A DNA stretch of 64,000 bases from Acuticoccus sp051016205 (GTDB lineage Bacteria > Pseudomonadota > Alphaproteobacteria > Rhizobiales > Amorphaceae). The notes beneath the pieces were generated by a model. It was given only the letters and a program-made list of their open reading frames with translations, was not told the origin of the DNA and made no database searches. The DNA lies in NCBI GenBank assembly GCA_051016205.1, contig CP136534.1:3348001-3412000 (forward strand), given 5' to 3'. The position numbers and the translations under genes were made by a program. Shown here piece after piece: positions 43,301-50,389 of the stretch (position 1 is the first letter of the stretch; each line of letters starts with the position of its first letter).

Positions 43301-43714
43301 CTTCCGGTCATAGGCGCATGCGGTCCAAGGCTCGGCATATTCAAGACCCCTGCCGGCGATGGTGGACAGGATCGCCATCTGCTCGCCGTGGTGGAGGGAG
43401 TGGAGGAGGCGTGGCAGGTGCTTTGCCGCAAACTCCGGCGCGTCCTCGATGGCTTGCTCGTGAAGGGCGGCCTCGTGCGCTTCCTGACTTTTGGAATCGC
43501 TCGCCTGGTCAAGCTTGAGGATGGCCTGGCCCGTAAACACCTCGCTGGAAATGTCGGCCGCGTAGACCAGCGCGCCTGATTTGCCGCCGCTCAATTTGCG
43601 GCTCAGATAAATCTCCTGCGAGATCCCCCACTGCTTTTGAAGGATCGGCAAGAGCCCTTCATAAGCCTCAGGCCAGGCAAGGCCCTTGTGGGCGTTGTCG
43701 CTCCCATCGTGCAT
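40376..43714 (-). CDS. APH-like kinase domain fused to membrane/TolB-like/TPR module
   Basis: 1112 aa. Residues about 25-400 form an aminoglycoside-phosphotransferase-like kinase: Gly-rich LSGGKSGALVY (41-51), Lys in AILKLDQ (67), the catalytic loop HGDFHGLN (237-244) and the metal Asp in LIDLAMYE (263). An Ala/Pro-rich linker (410-455) follows. Residues 468-540 are the widespread module FFYELRRRQVMRVAGLYLVVAW with two membrane helices, and a third helix lies at 559-578. After a second linker, 640-765 is a TolB-N/FlgO-like domain (LAVIPFRNLSG, VDYLVEGAVRK), then TPRs to the end. The module normally follows cyclase, wHTH or Ser/Thr kinase domains, so an APH-like head is unusual. Three helices put the TPRs outside the cytosol. 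Confidence 0.8.
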   Translation of the reverse strand: MHDGSDNAHKGLAWPEAYEGLLPILQKQWGISQEIYLSRKLSGGKSGALVYAADISSEVFTGQAILKLDQASDSKSQEAHEAALHEQAIEDAPEFAAKHLPRLLHSLHHGEQMAILSTIAGRGLEYAEPWTACAYDRKLTVVRQMSVGILEEWNADFHLKDGMHAPQELLASWLGRRLKPSIGGRIHSFLSDDCGIAANVPTVMFEGHWYPNPLAFADGVVPLPERLQLRGAVGHCHGDFHGLNLLVARSDGPNQGPNYHLIDLAMYESAQYLFYDHAYFEIAFLLAARADKSSKDWEAIVAQLSRFQHHDEQPGLQAEDIGLVEIATVMRQSMTDWIERHEADRLSFMESQVLLARIATGLNFSHKSIPLKIRQMAFFYAAANLKDYLRLNQVDWPKSGPTFVIDGQVPAATEAGADSDTQPPDATPQPAPAPEPATAVDEPAPAMAATAASLAAHQPENRHDLIGRFFYELRRRQVMRVAGLYLVVAWLCLQVVSAFQNTLLLPTWTDTLVAVLLAVGFPIVCVIAWAFELSAQGLQPTRQDTETPPKTLTSGAVVDYLVLVGIVVILGLMAYAYLPGQSGGTVRDSTGGQQITADDGSATGPPAANPATTVDGSATATSDAPGAGAQEPAAEDNGLTTLAVIPFRNLSGSDANGFVAGLTIALINILEESDAFTMPGLTSVFQYRETNADLKEIGAQLGVDYLVEGAVRKADEDILIEAKLVNASNGFTMWSGTFADTQSDVFQAQERIARAIGDALSTPLNLNADSLKAAQTANPEAYKLYLEGLAAFQKRGEAMVEAMTVLRQAVDMAPDFAAAWAALSLVYNYLPIYLTEVDGRPVVPSIYYRRAQEAALNARNLAPELPVVQHALGNMYQRNRQWREAENAYEASLVADADNPSVMVDYATLLQTVGKQAQALNLIVQAQSLDPASPLYRMIYATLRWQAHQTEANVEVLEGMFLADPPFREFTLRTIIGHRARVGELDKAAALVEACDQCPEELRTRALTIIDTAKLGATDTLLTTYRDDPLLSYDLLAAVGGPDAVLDAFAYLGPAAERRAQFFTVPWSVINVVGPRNEFVEIADDMGLLNYWRLRGSPDHCEPRVDGTFDCG

Positions 43715-44015
43715 GACTAGGCGGCCCTTCCCAACGGCTGAAGGTGAGGCACCATCAGCACAGCTCGTTGGTTTGCGTTGGGGGGACTTCGGCCCTCATC
43801 ATGTCCTTCACAGTATGGTTCGCCCCCTCGGCGCGGCAGGTCGTCGACGCCGCATGCGCCCTCAAATGACCTGGCGCCCAATACAAGGCGCAGTCTGCGA
43901 TTGTGAGCCGCGTTAGCCGCTCTTCGTGACATTGTGGATTTCGCGCGGGTGCGCTGCAACACTGGACGTCTCTTTCAAGGTGCCGAGGCGCGCAGATAAA
44001 GGCAAGGAAGGCTCC
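43715..44015. other. Divergent intergenic region, no gene seen
   Basis: 301 bp between the leftward kinase-TPR gene and the rightward creatininase gene. No convincing frame, promoter pair or RNA was recognised. Only weak dyads were found (for example GCGCC-N8-GGCGC), which are expected in GC-rich DNA. It must hold both promoters. Confidence 0.5.
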
Positions 44016-44816
44016 ATGATCGATCCGTCGCACCACCCTGGCCGAACCGAACGGCACGGCGCCGACGTGTTGTGGGCAGGCTTGAGCGCTGGGATGCTGC
44101 GCGCAGCGGCCCAAAGGGATGTGCCGGTCCTCTTCCCCGTTGCCTCCACCGAACAGCACGGTCCCCACCTTGCCGCCGGCGTCGATACGGTCCTGTGCAG
44201 CCACGTGTGCCACAAAGCCGCGCTGGGCCTTAAGGACCGCGGCGTCGAGGCCCTCGTCCTTCCCACCTTGTGGGCGGGGCTTGCTGAGCATCACATGGAC
44301 TATGGCGGGACGATCACCCTTTCGCTTGCAACCTATCAGGCGGTGATCGGCGAGGTCTGCGGCTCTGTGCTGCGTCACGGCTTTCAACGCATCCTCATCG
44401 TCAACGGCCATGGCGGTAACATTGCGCCCCTTGCTGCAATGGCCCCCGACCTGGCAAAGGCTTTGGGCGTTGCCGTCCCGGTCACCACCTACTTCCACCT
44501 CGTGGAGACGCCGTTCGCCCATGTGCTGGAAGACCAGACCAGCGTCCTTCATGCCGGCGAAGCGGAGACCTCCATGATGATGGCGGCTGCCCCCCACCTT
44601 GTGAACGAAGCGGCCTTTGGCGAGGCCCACGGCGGCGATGCCTTCCTCGCCGAGCGCGCCAGCGGCGTCACCGGCTACAAGAGCTTCAAGGCGTACACGC
44701 CAAGCGGTGTGATTGGGAATGCGCGCCGCGCCAGCACCGAAAAGGGAGAGCGTTTGGTGGATTTGGCTGCGGCGGCTCTGGCCGATCTTGTGGCGAGCGG
44801 TCAGCCTTGGCGGTGA
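44016..44816 (+). CDS. Creatininase-family amidohydrolase
   Basis: Zn/Mn-dependent cyclic-amide hydrolase fold, 266 aa. Metal ligands are visible in PVASTEQHGPHLAAGVDT (Glu, His, Asp), NGHGGN (His) and LHAGEAETS (Glu). The family includes creatininase, mycofactocin peptidase MftE and pyrimidine-pathway formamide hydrolases, so creatinine is only one option. ATG 44016 with AAGGAAGG upstream is preferred over an in-frame start 30 codons earlier. The ABC importer and M81 peptidase 5 kb away suggest an imported peptide-like substrate. Confidence 0.9.
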   Translation: MIDPSHHPGRTERHGADVLWAGLSAGMLRAAAQRDVPVLFPVASTEQHGPHLAAGVDTVLCSHVCHKAALGLKDRGVEALVLPTLWAGLAEHHMDYGGTITLSLATYQAVIGEVCGSVLRHGFQRILIVNGHGGNIAPLAAMAPDLAKALGVAVPVTTYFHLVETPFAHVLEDQTSVLHAGEAETSMMMAAAPHLVNEAAFGEAHGGDAFLAERASGVTGYKSFKAYTPSGVIGNARRASTEKGERLVDLAAAALADLVASGQPWR

Positions 44817-45010
44817 GCCCGCAGGGGCCATCCAAATCACACCCGTGGCGTGTTCATGGCTTGCTCCACCGGACCGCAGTGTTCGGCGGTTCAGCGCCAA
44901 GGGATGCGCACGTTGGCAACGCCAGCCTTTGGTGAAGCGTCGCCCTTTCGTCGCCGCGAAGCCACTGGGATTGGGGCTTACAAGGCGGTGGGTGCCGGCT
45001 CGCGGCCGGC

Positions 45011-46552
45011 TCAGTCAGGGGCGTAGCCGAAGGGCATTGCGGGGTTTTCGGCCGTTTCCACCCAGACGGCCTTGGGGGCGGTGTAGGTGTGGAGGGCATC
45101 AAGGCCTGAGGAGCGGCCGTAACCTGATTGGCCGAAGCCACCGAATGGGGCCATCACGCCGATGGTCTTGTAGCTGTTGATCCAAAATGTACCGGCCCGG
45201 ACCGCTGCCGCCACACGGTGGGCACGGGCCACATCACCAGTCCACACGGCGCCCGCAAGGCCGTAAGGGTTGGCGTTGGCAAGGGCGATGGCCTCTTCCT
45301 CATCGTCGAAGGGCATCACCGCAAGGACGGGGCCAAACACCTCCTCAGAGACGATCGGCATGTCGGGGCGCACAGCATCAAGCACCGTCGGGGCGTAATA
45401 GTAGCCCGCAGCATCCTCCAGCGCCGCCGGCTTGCCGCCCCCGCTCGCGACCTTTGCGCCGTCGCTGACGCTTACGTCCACCATGTCGCCGATCTTCCGC
45501 CACTGGCCTGCATTGTTGATGGGGCCGATCATGGTGGAAGGGTCGGACGGGTCGCCGACGGGAATGCGCGAGGCGGCCGTCGCCAGTTGATCCACCACCG
45601 TCTGGTGGATTGCGCGGTGCACCAGAAGCCGGGCGCCTGCCACACAGGACTGTCCGGCCGCGGAGAAGATCGCAGCTTGTGCGCCCAGAAGCGCCCGCCG
45701 AACGTCGGCATCGCTGAACACGATGTTGGCGGACTTGCCCCCAAGCTCCAGCACCGTCGGCACCACGTTGTCGGCAGCGGCCTTTGCAATGGCAGCCCCC
45801 GTCTCCCGCGAGCCGACGAACACCACCAGGCGGGTTGCCTTGTGGGCAACGGCGGTGGCGCCCGCGGTCTGTCCAGTGCCTGAAAGGACGTTGACGGCGC
45901 CGTCGGGAACGCCGGCGTCAAGCGCAAGCCGGCCAAGTGCCAGGGAGGTGAGGGGGGTGAGTTCTGAGGGCTTCAGGACGACGGCGTTGCCCGCCGCAAG
46001 GGCCGGGGCGATCTGCCAGCCCGCGGTGAAGATCGGCGCGTTCCAAGGCGTGATCTGCACCACCACGCCCAAAGCCTCTCGGCGGGTGTAGGTGAAGTGG
46101 GTGGTGGGGACGGGGATGGTCTCGCCCATCAACTTGTCGGCCCAGCCGGCGTAGTACTGGAACATCTCGGCGACCTTCGCCACCTCCACCCGCGCATCGC
46201 GAATGGGTTTGCCGGCCGACAGGCACTCAAGCTCTGCCAGCGCGTCCGCCCGTTCGCTCACCGTCTGACCGACGGCCCACAGAATGCGCCCGCGCTCAGC
46301 CGGGGTGATCGCCTGCCAAGCGGAAAAGCCACGGGACGCAGCCTCGCACGCATCGTTGGCCGCACCGCTCCCCCCATCCTTGAAGGAGAGGAGTCTGCCG
46401 GCCGAAGCGGGATCGATGAGGTGAAGTGTGTCGCCTTCGCCGCTCCGCCACGCGCCGCCCACAAGGCTCGGCACCTCCCGCGGGACGCCAAGCTCTTCAA
46501 GTAGTGCCTTCACCCGCTCGACATGGGGGGAGGGGTGGGGAGCAAGATCCAT
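45011..46552 (-). CDS. NAD(P)-dependent aldehyde dehydrogenase
   Basis: 513 aa. Classic ALDH signatures are QITPWNAPIFTAGWQIAPALAAGN, the coenzyme-site VFVGSRETGAAIAKAA, the general base Glu in VLELGGKSANIVF and the nucleophile Cys in GQSCVAGARLLV. It oxidises an aldehyde to an acid, in this context possibly a semialdehyde. ATG 46552 begins MDLAPHPSPHV. Upstream in-frame sequence overlaps the dehydrogenase gene and is discarded. It is last in a three-gene leftward operon (gap 10 nt). Confidence 0.95.
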   Translation of the reverse strand: MDLAPHPSPHVERVKALLEELGVPREVPSLVGGAWRSGEGDTLHLIDPASAGRLLSFKDGGSGAANDACEAASRGFSAWQAITPAERGRILWAVGQTVSERADALAELECLSAGKPIRDARVEVAKVAEMFQYYAGWADKLMGETIPVPTTHFTYTRREALGVVVQITPWNAPIFTAGWQIAPALAAGNAVVLKPSELTPLTSLALGRLALDAGVPDGAVNVLSGTGQTAGATAVAHKATRLVVFVGSRETGAAIAKAAADNVVPTVLELGGKSANIVFSDADVRRALLGAQAAIFSAAGQSCVAGARLLVHRAIHQTVVDQLATAASRIPVGDPSDPSTMIGPINNAGQWRKIGDMVDVSVSDGAKVASGGGKPAALEDAAGYYYAPTVLDAVRPDMPIVSEEVFGPVLAVMPFDDEEEAIALANANPYGLAGAVWTGDVARAHRVAAAVRAGTFWINSYKTIGVMAPFGGFGQSGYGRSSGLDALHTYTAPKAVWVETAENPAMPFGYAPD

Positions 46553-46562
46553 GACGGGCCTT

Positions 46563-47462
46563 TCAGGAGGAGGAGGGGTCACGCTGGCCGGGGTGGCGCA
46601 CCAACGAGACGATGCGGTTGAAGTCTTCATCGTCGGCGAGGCTATGGGCGCTCTTGGCCCAAAGATCGGCCACAAGCGCACTGACGGGGAGGGATTCGCC
46701 CAGCGATGCGGCAAGCTTTGCTGCAAGGCGCACGTCCTTGCGCATGAGCCCCATGGTGAAGCCTGAATCGAACGCATCCGATTCCACCCAGCGCGGGATG
46801 TTCACCTCCGTCACGGCGCTGCGGCCTGAGGCAGCGTTCACCACCTCAAGGACGGCCTTTGCCGAGACGCCAGCCGCCTCCGACAAACGCACCGCCTCAG
46901 CGGCGGTTAGGAGATGGGCAGCGACGAGGAGGTTGTTGGCAAGCTTTGCCACATTGCCTGCCCCCGGCGGCCCCACATGAAAGACACGGCCCGGCGCGGC
47001 GATGGCCTCAAGCACCGTCGTTGCAGCTTGTCTGTGCGCCTCATCGCCCCCAAGCATGACCGTGAGGGTGCCTGTCTCTGCGCCGGAAGGGCCACCTGAG
47101 ACGGGGGCATCCAGGAACCCCAGGCCTTTTTCGGCGCACAAAGCCGCAAGTCGCCGCGACACGTCAGCCTCTGAGGTGGAGGTGTCGACAAAAATGGCGC
47201 CGTCTGAGGCTGTTGCGAGGAAGCCGCCGTCCCCTTCCACCACGCTTTCCACATGGGCGGCGGTGGGAAGGGAGGCGAGGACGATCGCGGCTGTCATCGC
47301 CTCCGGAAGGTCGCTCACAACGGCAATGCCGGCCCCCTTGGCGGCAGCGGCACGGGCCTCTTGCGGGTCCACGCCCACAACGGATTGGCCGGCCTTTGCC
47401 AGCGTGCGGGCCATGCCAAGGCCCATGGCGCCAAGGCCGATGACGGCAACATCGTAAGTCAT
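46563..47462 (-). CDS. 3-hydroxyisobutyrate-dehydrogenase-family oxidoreductase
   Basis: Beta-hydroxyacid dehydrogenase, 299 aa. The coenzyme motif is AVIGLGAMGLGMARTLAKAG, followed by the substrate loop DAPVSGGPSGAETGTLTVMLGG and the catalytic Lys in GNVAKLANNLL. It oxidises a beta-hydroxy acid to a semialdehyde with NAD(P). An aldehyde dehydrogenase directly downstream would take that product. It is separated from the upstream PLP-enzyme gene by 1 nt. Confidence 0.93.
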   Translation of the reverse strand: MTYDVAVIGLGAMGLGMARTLAKAGQSVVGVDPQEARAAAAKGAGIAVVSDLPEAMTAAIVLASLPTAAHVESVVEGDGGFLATASDGAIFVDTSTSEADVSRRLAALCAEKGLGFLDAPVSGGPSGAETGTLTVMLGGDEAHRQAATTVLEAIAAPGRVFHVGPPGAGNVAKLANNLLVAAHLLTAAEAVRLSEAAGVSAKAVLEVVNAASGRSAVTEVNIPRWVESDAFDSGFTMGLMRKDVRLAAKLAASLGESLPVSALVADLWAKSAHSLADDEDFNRIVSLVRHPGQRDPSSS

Positions 47463-47463
47463 G

Positions 47464-48564
47464 TCAAATCAGCCGCCCGCGGGCGTCCACCGTCATGGGG
47501 CCGATGATCTCCTGCCCTTTCACCGCAATCAGTCGGTCCACCATGTTCACCGCAACGCACACATGGTTGGGGACGATGCTGACCACCTCGCCCACCTCGG
47601 GGCGTCGTTCGCTGCGGGAAAGGTCCATCATTCCATGCTCTTCGGCAAAGCCTGCGATCTGTGCGTCGGGGTATTCGCGGATGAGGCCGTGGCCTGACAG
47701 GCCGCCTGTGTCGCTGGTCAGCGTCTTGGAGCCAGCGTCGAGGATGCCGCGATCATCCTCCGCGCGGCTCACCACCGTTGCGATCACGTGGAGGGCGAGC
47801 TCCTCCATGGTGGCGGCGCCGGCTGCAAGCATAATCCTGTCGTTGAAGATGAAGGTGCCTGAGCGGTGCTCCGTCGCTTCGTCCAATCGCCCCAGATTCT
47901 CAAGGTTGGGTGTGCCGCCTGTGGAGACAATGCGCGGGGAAAGGCCGGCGTCGGCAAGGCCCGCTTTGGTGTCGGCGAAGAAGGCAAGCGTTTGCGGCCA
48001 GCCATCCTCAGGCGGGTAGAGGAGGAGGCCCTCGAAGGTGAGGCCAGGCTTCGCTTCGATGGTGCGGGCAAGCGTGACAGCCTCCTTTGCGGTGACGACG
48101 CCTGCGCGGTTGCGGCCCGTGTCGCACTCCACCAGCACACGCAAGGGCCGGGTCATTTGGCTGGCGGCGGTCTGAAGGTGCTCCACCACCACGGGATTGT
48201 CGGCGCACACGGCAACGGTGACGCTCTCGGCGAGGCGGGCAAGGCGGGCCATCTTCTCTTCGCCGAGGAGGTTGTAGCTGATCAAGATGTCGTCGATGCC
48301 ACCGGCTGCCATCACCTCAGCCTCGCCAAGCTTCTGGCAGGTGATTCCCTTTGCCCCTGCCGCCATCTGCCGCTTGGCAAGGTCGACGCTCTTGTGGGTC
48401 TTGATGTGGGGGCGGTTTGCAACGCCGGCCCTATCGCAAAGGGCCTGAAGCTTGGCAATGTTGCGGTCCACCACATCAAGATCGATGACGAGGGAGGGGG
48501 TGCCGTAGGCCCGCGCCACGGCCTGGGCGAGGGTGGCATTGGCGGGCGGTCGGGCGTCGGGCAT
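47464..48564 (-). CDS. PLP enzyme, D-serine dehydratase/D-threonine aldolase-like
   Basis: Fold-type III (alanine racemase-like) PLP enzyme, 366 aa. The PLP Lys is in RPHIKTHKS near the N-terminus, and GTFIFNDRIM and the C-terminal DSD-type domain follow. The metal pair near the end reads NHVCVAVN, that is His-x-Cys, as in eukaryotic-type D-serine dehydratase, where D-threonine aldolases have His-x-Asp. The reaction is thus more likely dehydration of a D-hydroxy amino acid to a 2-oxo acid, with Zn. ATG 48564 begins MPDARPPAN. It heads the operon with a hydroxyacid dehydrogenase and an aldehyde dehydrogenase. Confidence 0.87.
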   Translation of the reverse strand: MPDARPPANATLAQAVARAYGTPSLVIDLDVVDRNIAKLQALCDRAGVANRPHIKTHKSVDLAKRQMAAGAKGITCQKLGEAEVMAAGGIDDILISYNLLGEEKMARLARLAESVTVAVCADNPVVVEHLQTAASQMTRPLRVLVECDTGRNRAGVVTAKEAVTLARTIEAKPGLTFEGLLLYPPEDGWPQTLAFFADTKAGLADAGLSPRIVSTGGTPNLENLGRLDEATEHRSGTFIFNDRIMLAAGAATMEELALHVIATVVSRAEDDRGILDAGSKTLTSDTGGLSGHGLIREYPDAQIAGFAEEHGMMDLSRSERRPEVGEVVSIVPNHVCVAVNMVDRLIAVKGQEIIGPMTVDARGRLI

Positions 48565-48697
48565 GCTCAAAAGGGTGGGTCCGTCAAAGGGCTGCAGCAG
48601 GGGGCACAATAGACCTCGCGCCGGTCCGATCAACGCCTTAGGCTTGCCGCCAAAGGGCGGGCCTGACGGAGCGCACCGCCAGAAAGGACCGTTGACG

Positions 48698-50179
48698 ATG
48701 CGCCTTTTCGCCGCCTCGCTTGCCACCGAGACCAACACCTTCTCCCCCATCCCCACAAGCCTGCGCAACTTCGAGGAGGCATTTCGCGTGCGTCCCGGAG
48801 AGCATCCTGAGGACGCCAAATTATGCACCGCGCCTTTGGTGGTGGCCCGCAACCGCGCTGCCCAAGAGGGCTTTGAGCTTGTGGAAGGGTCGTGCTCCTG
48901 GGCCGAGCCTTCGGGCACATTGAATGCGGCCGACTATAAGACGATGCGCGATGAGATCCTTGCTCAGCTGAAGGCTGCAATGCCCGTGGACGGTGTTCTC
49001 CTCGGCCTCCACGGCGCCATGGTCGCCTACGGCTATGACGATTGCGAGGGCGATCTTCTGGAGCATGTGCGCGCCATTGTGGGAGATGCGTGCGTCATCG
49101 GTGTGGAGCTCGACCCCCACTGTCATCTGACGGAAAAGCGGGTGTCGCTGGCGGACGTGATCGTCCTCTTCAAGGAGTATCCGCACATCGACTTCATGCC
49201 CCGTGCGGAAGAGCTGGTGACCCTCGTCCTGCGCACCATCCGCGGCGAGATCCGCCCTCGCCCGTCCCTTTACGATTGCAGGACCATTGCCTTTTTCCCA
49301 ACAACGCGTGAGCCCACGAAGGCCTTCGTTGCCAAGATGAAGGCGCTGGAGGGGGAGGGGCCGGTTCTGTCGGTGTCGCTGGGCCACGGCTTTCCCCATG
49401 CGGACGTGCCCGACATGGGCACCCGCGTCCTGGTCTACACCGACGACGCCAAGCCGCAAGGCGATGCCTTGGCCGAGCGTCTCGGGCGTGAGGTGATTGC
49501 CATGCGCGAGGCCGTCAGCCCAAAAGTCTTCACCATCGAGGAGGCGTTTGAAGAGGCGGCGACGACGGCCGGCGAAGGTCCTGTGATTGTTGCGGAGCCG
49601 TCCGACAATGCTGGCGGGGGCGCCACCTCCGACAACACGATCAGCCTGCACGCCCTTCTTGCAACGAAAGGGCTGACGGCGGCCGTTGGACCCATCTGGG
49701 ATGCTGGCGCGGTGCGTTTTGCTGAGGCCGCAGGCGTGGGCGCCACGCTCGATATGCGCATCGGCGGCAAGGCGAGTGCGGCTTCCGGCACCCCTGTGGA
49801 CGCGCGCGTCACCGTCACGGGATTGGCGAAGGATGTGTTCCAATCCTTCGGTGATGCGAGCGCGCCTGTGGGCAACGTGGCCGCGCTCACTATCGAGACA
49901 CAGGGCGGATCGGTGACGGCCGTCGTCAACAGCCACCGCACACAGGCGCTGGGGCGCGAGGTGTTTGAGCGCGTCGGTGTGGACCTTGGCGCCCTCGACA
50001 TCGTGGTGGTCAAATCGGCGCAGCATTTTCATGCTGCCTATGCACCCCTTGCCCGTGGCGTCCTCTACGCCGAGACGGCGGGCTGCTCCACCCAGGACTA
50101 TCCGAGCCACCCTTATAGCCGGGTAGAGCGGCCCCTTTGGCCCCTTGACGATGTCACCGACGGGCGACGGGTGATCTAG
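48698..50179 (+). CDS. M81-family metallopeptidase (MlrC-like)
   Basis: 493 aa. The N-terminal DUF1485-type region has the family opening FAASLATETNTFSPIPTS, then LHGAMVAYGYDDCEGD, VIGVELDPHCHLTE with Zn-ligand Asp and His, and FKEYPHIDFMPRAEEL. The C-terminal MlrC domain includes AEPSDNAGGGATSDNT. MlrC opens linearised microcystin fragments, while most homologues in non-degraders probably act on other small amides. ATG 48698 is preferred over a long upstream extension. It is divergent from the PLP-enzyme operon and just before a dipeptide-type ABC importer, a pairing common for M81 genes. Confidence 0.9.
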   Translation: MRLFAASLATETNTFSPIPTSLRNFEEAFRVRPGEHPEDAKLCTAPLVVARNRAAQEGFELVEGSCSWAEPSGTLNAADYKTMRDEILAQLKAAMPVDGVLLGLHGAMVAYGYDDCEGDLLEHVRAIVGDACVIGVELDPHCHLTEKRVSLADVIVLFKEYPHIDFMPRAEELVTLVLRTIRGEIRPRPSLYDCRTIAFFPTTREPTKAFVAKMKALEGEGPVLSVSLGHGFPHADVPDMGTRVLVYTDDAKPQGDALAERLGREVIAMREAVSPKVFTIEEAFEEAATTAGEGPVIVAEPSDNAGGGATSDNTISLHALLATKGLTAAVGPIWDAGAVRFAEAAGVGATLDMRIGGKASAASGTPVDARVTVTGLAKDVFQSFGDASAPVGNVAALTIETQGGSVTAVVNSHRTQALGREVFERVGVDLGALDIVVVKSAQHFHAAYAPLARGVLYAETAGCSTQDYPSHPYSRVERPLWPLDDVTDGRRVI

Positions 50180-50230
50180 GTGCAGAGCAACCTTTGGGTG
50201 GCGATCGCGCCTATGTGCCTGACGATTGAC

Positions 50231-50263
50231 CAAACCCCTCGTTGGGTTTGATCAATATTGATC
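50231..50263. promoter_or_regulatory. Overlapping dyads upstream of the ABC importer operon
   Basis: CAAACCC-CTCGTT-GGGTTTG (50231-50250) is a perfect 7-bp inverted repeat. Sharing its last G, GATCAATATTGATC (50250-50263) is a perfect 14-bp palindrome, AT-rich against the background. TTGACC at 50226-50231 could be a -35 box with the palindrome near -10. The cluster sits about 127-159 bp before the receptor start and is a good candidate operator-promoter. Confidence 0.55.
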
Positions 50264-50389
50264 CTTGCGCGCCGCTCTGAGACGGAAGAACATGCGCCCG
50301 CCAAAAGGTCGGGGTCGACCCTGACGTGTCGGCCGCATACGAGACTAAACGAGAACGTCGAAACGGCAGAAAGCCGCAGGAGGTTGGGC

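Noticed and set aside
44994..45010. GCCGGC-TCGCG-GCCGGC hairpin after the aldehyde dehydrogenase stop
   Set aside because: The arms are themselves palindromic and common in this GC-rich DNA. There is no T-tract and no extension of the stem.
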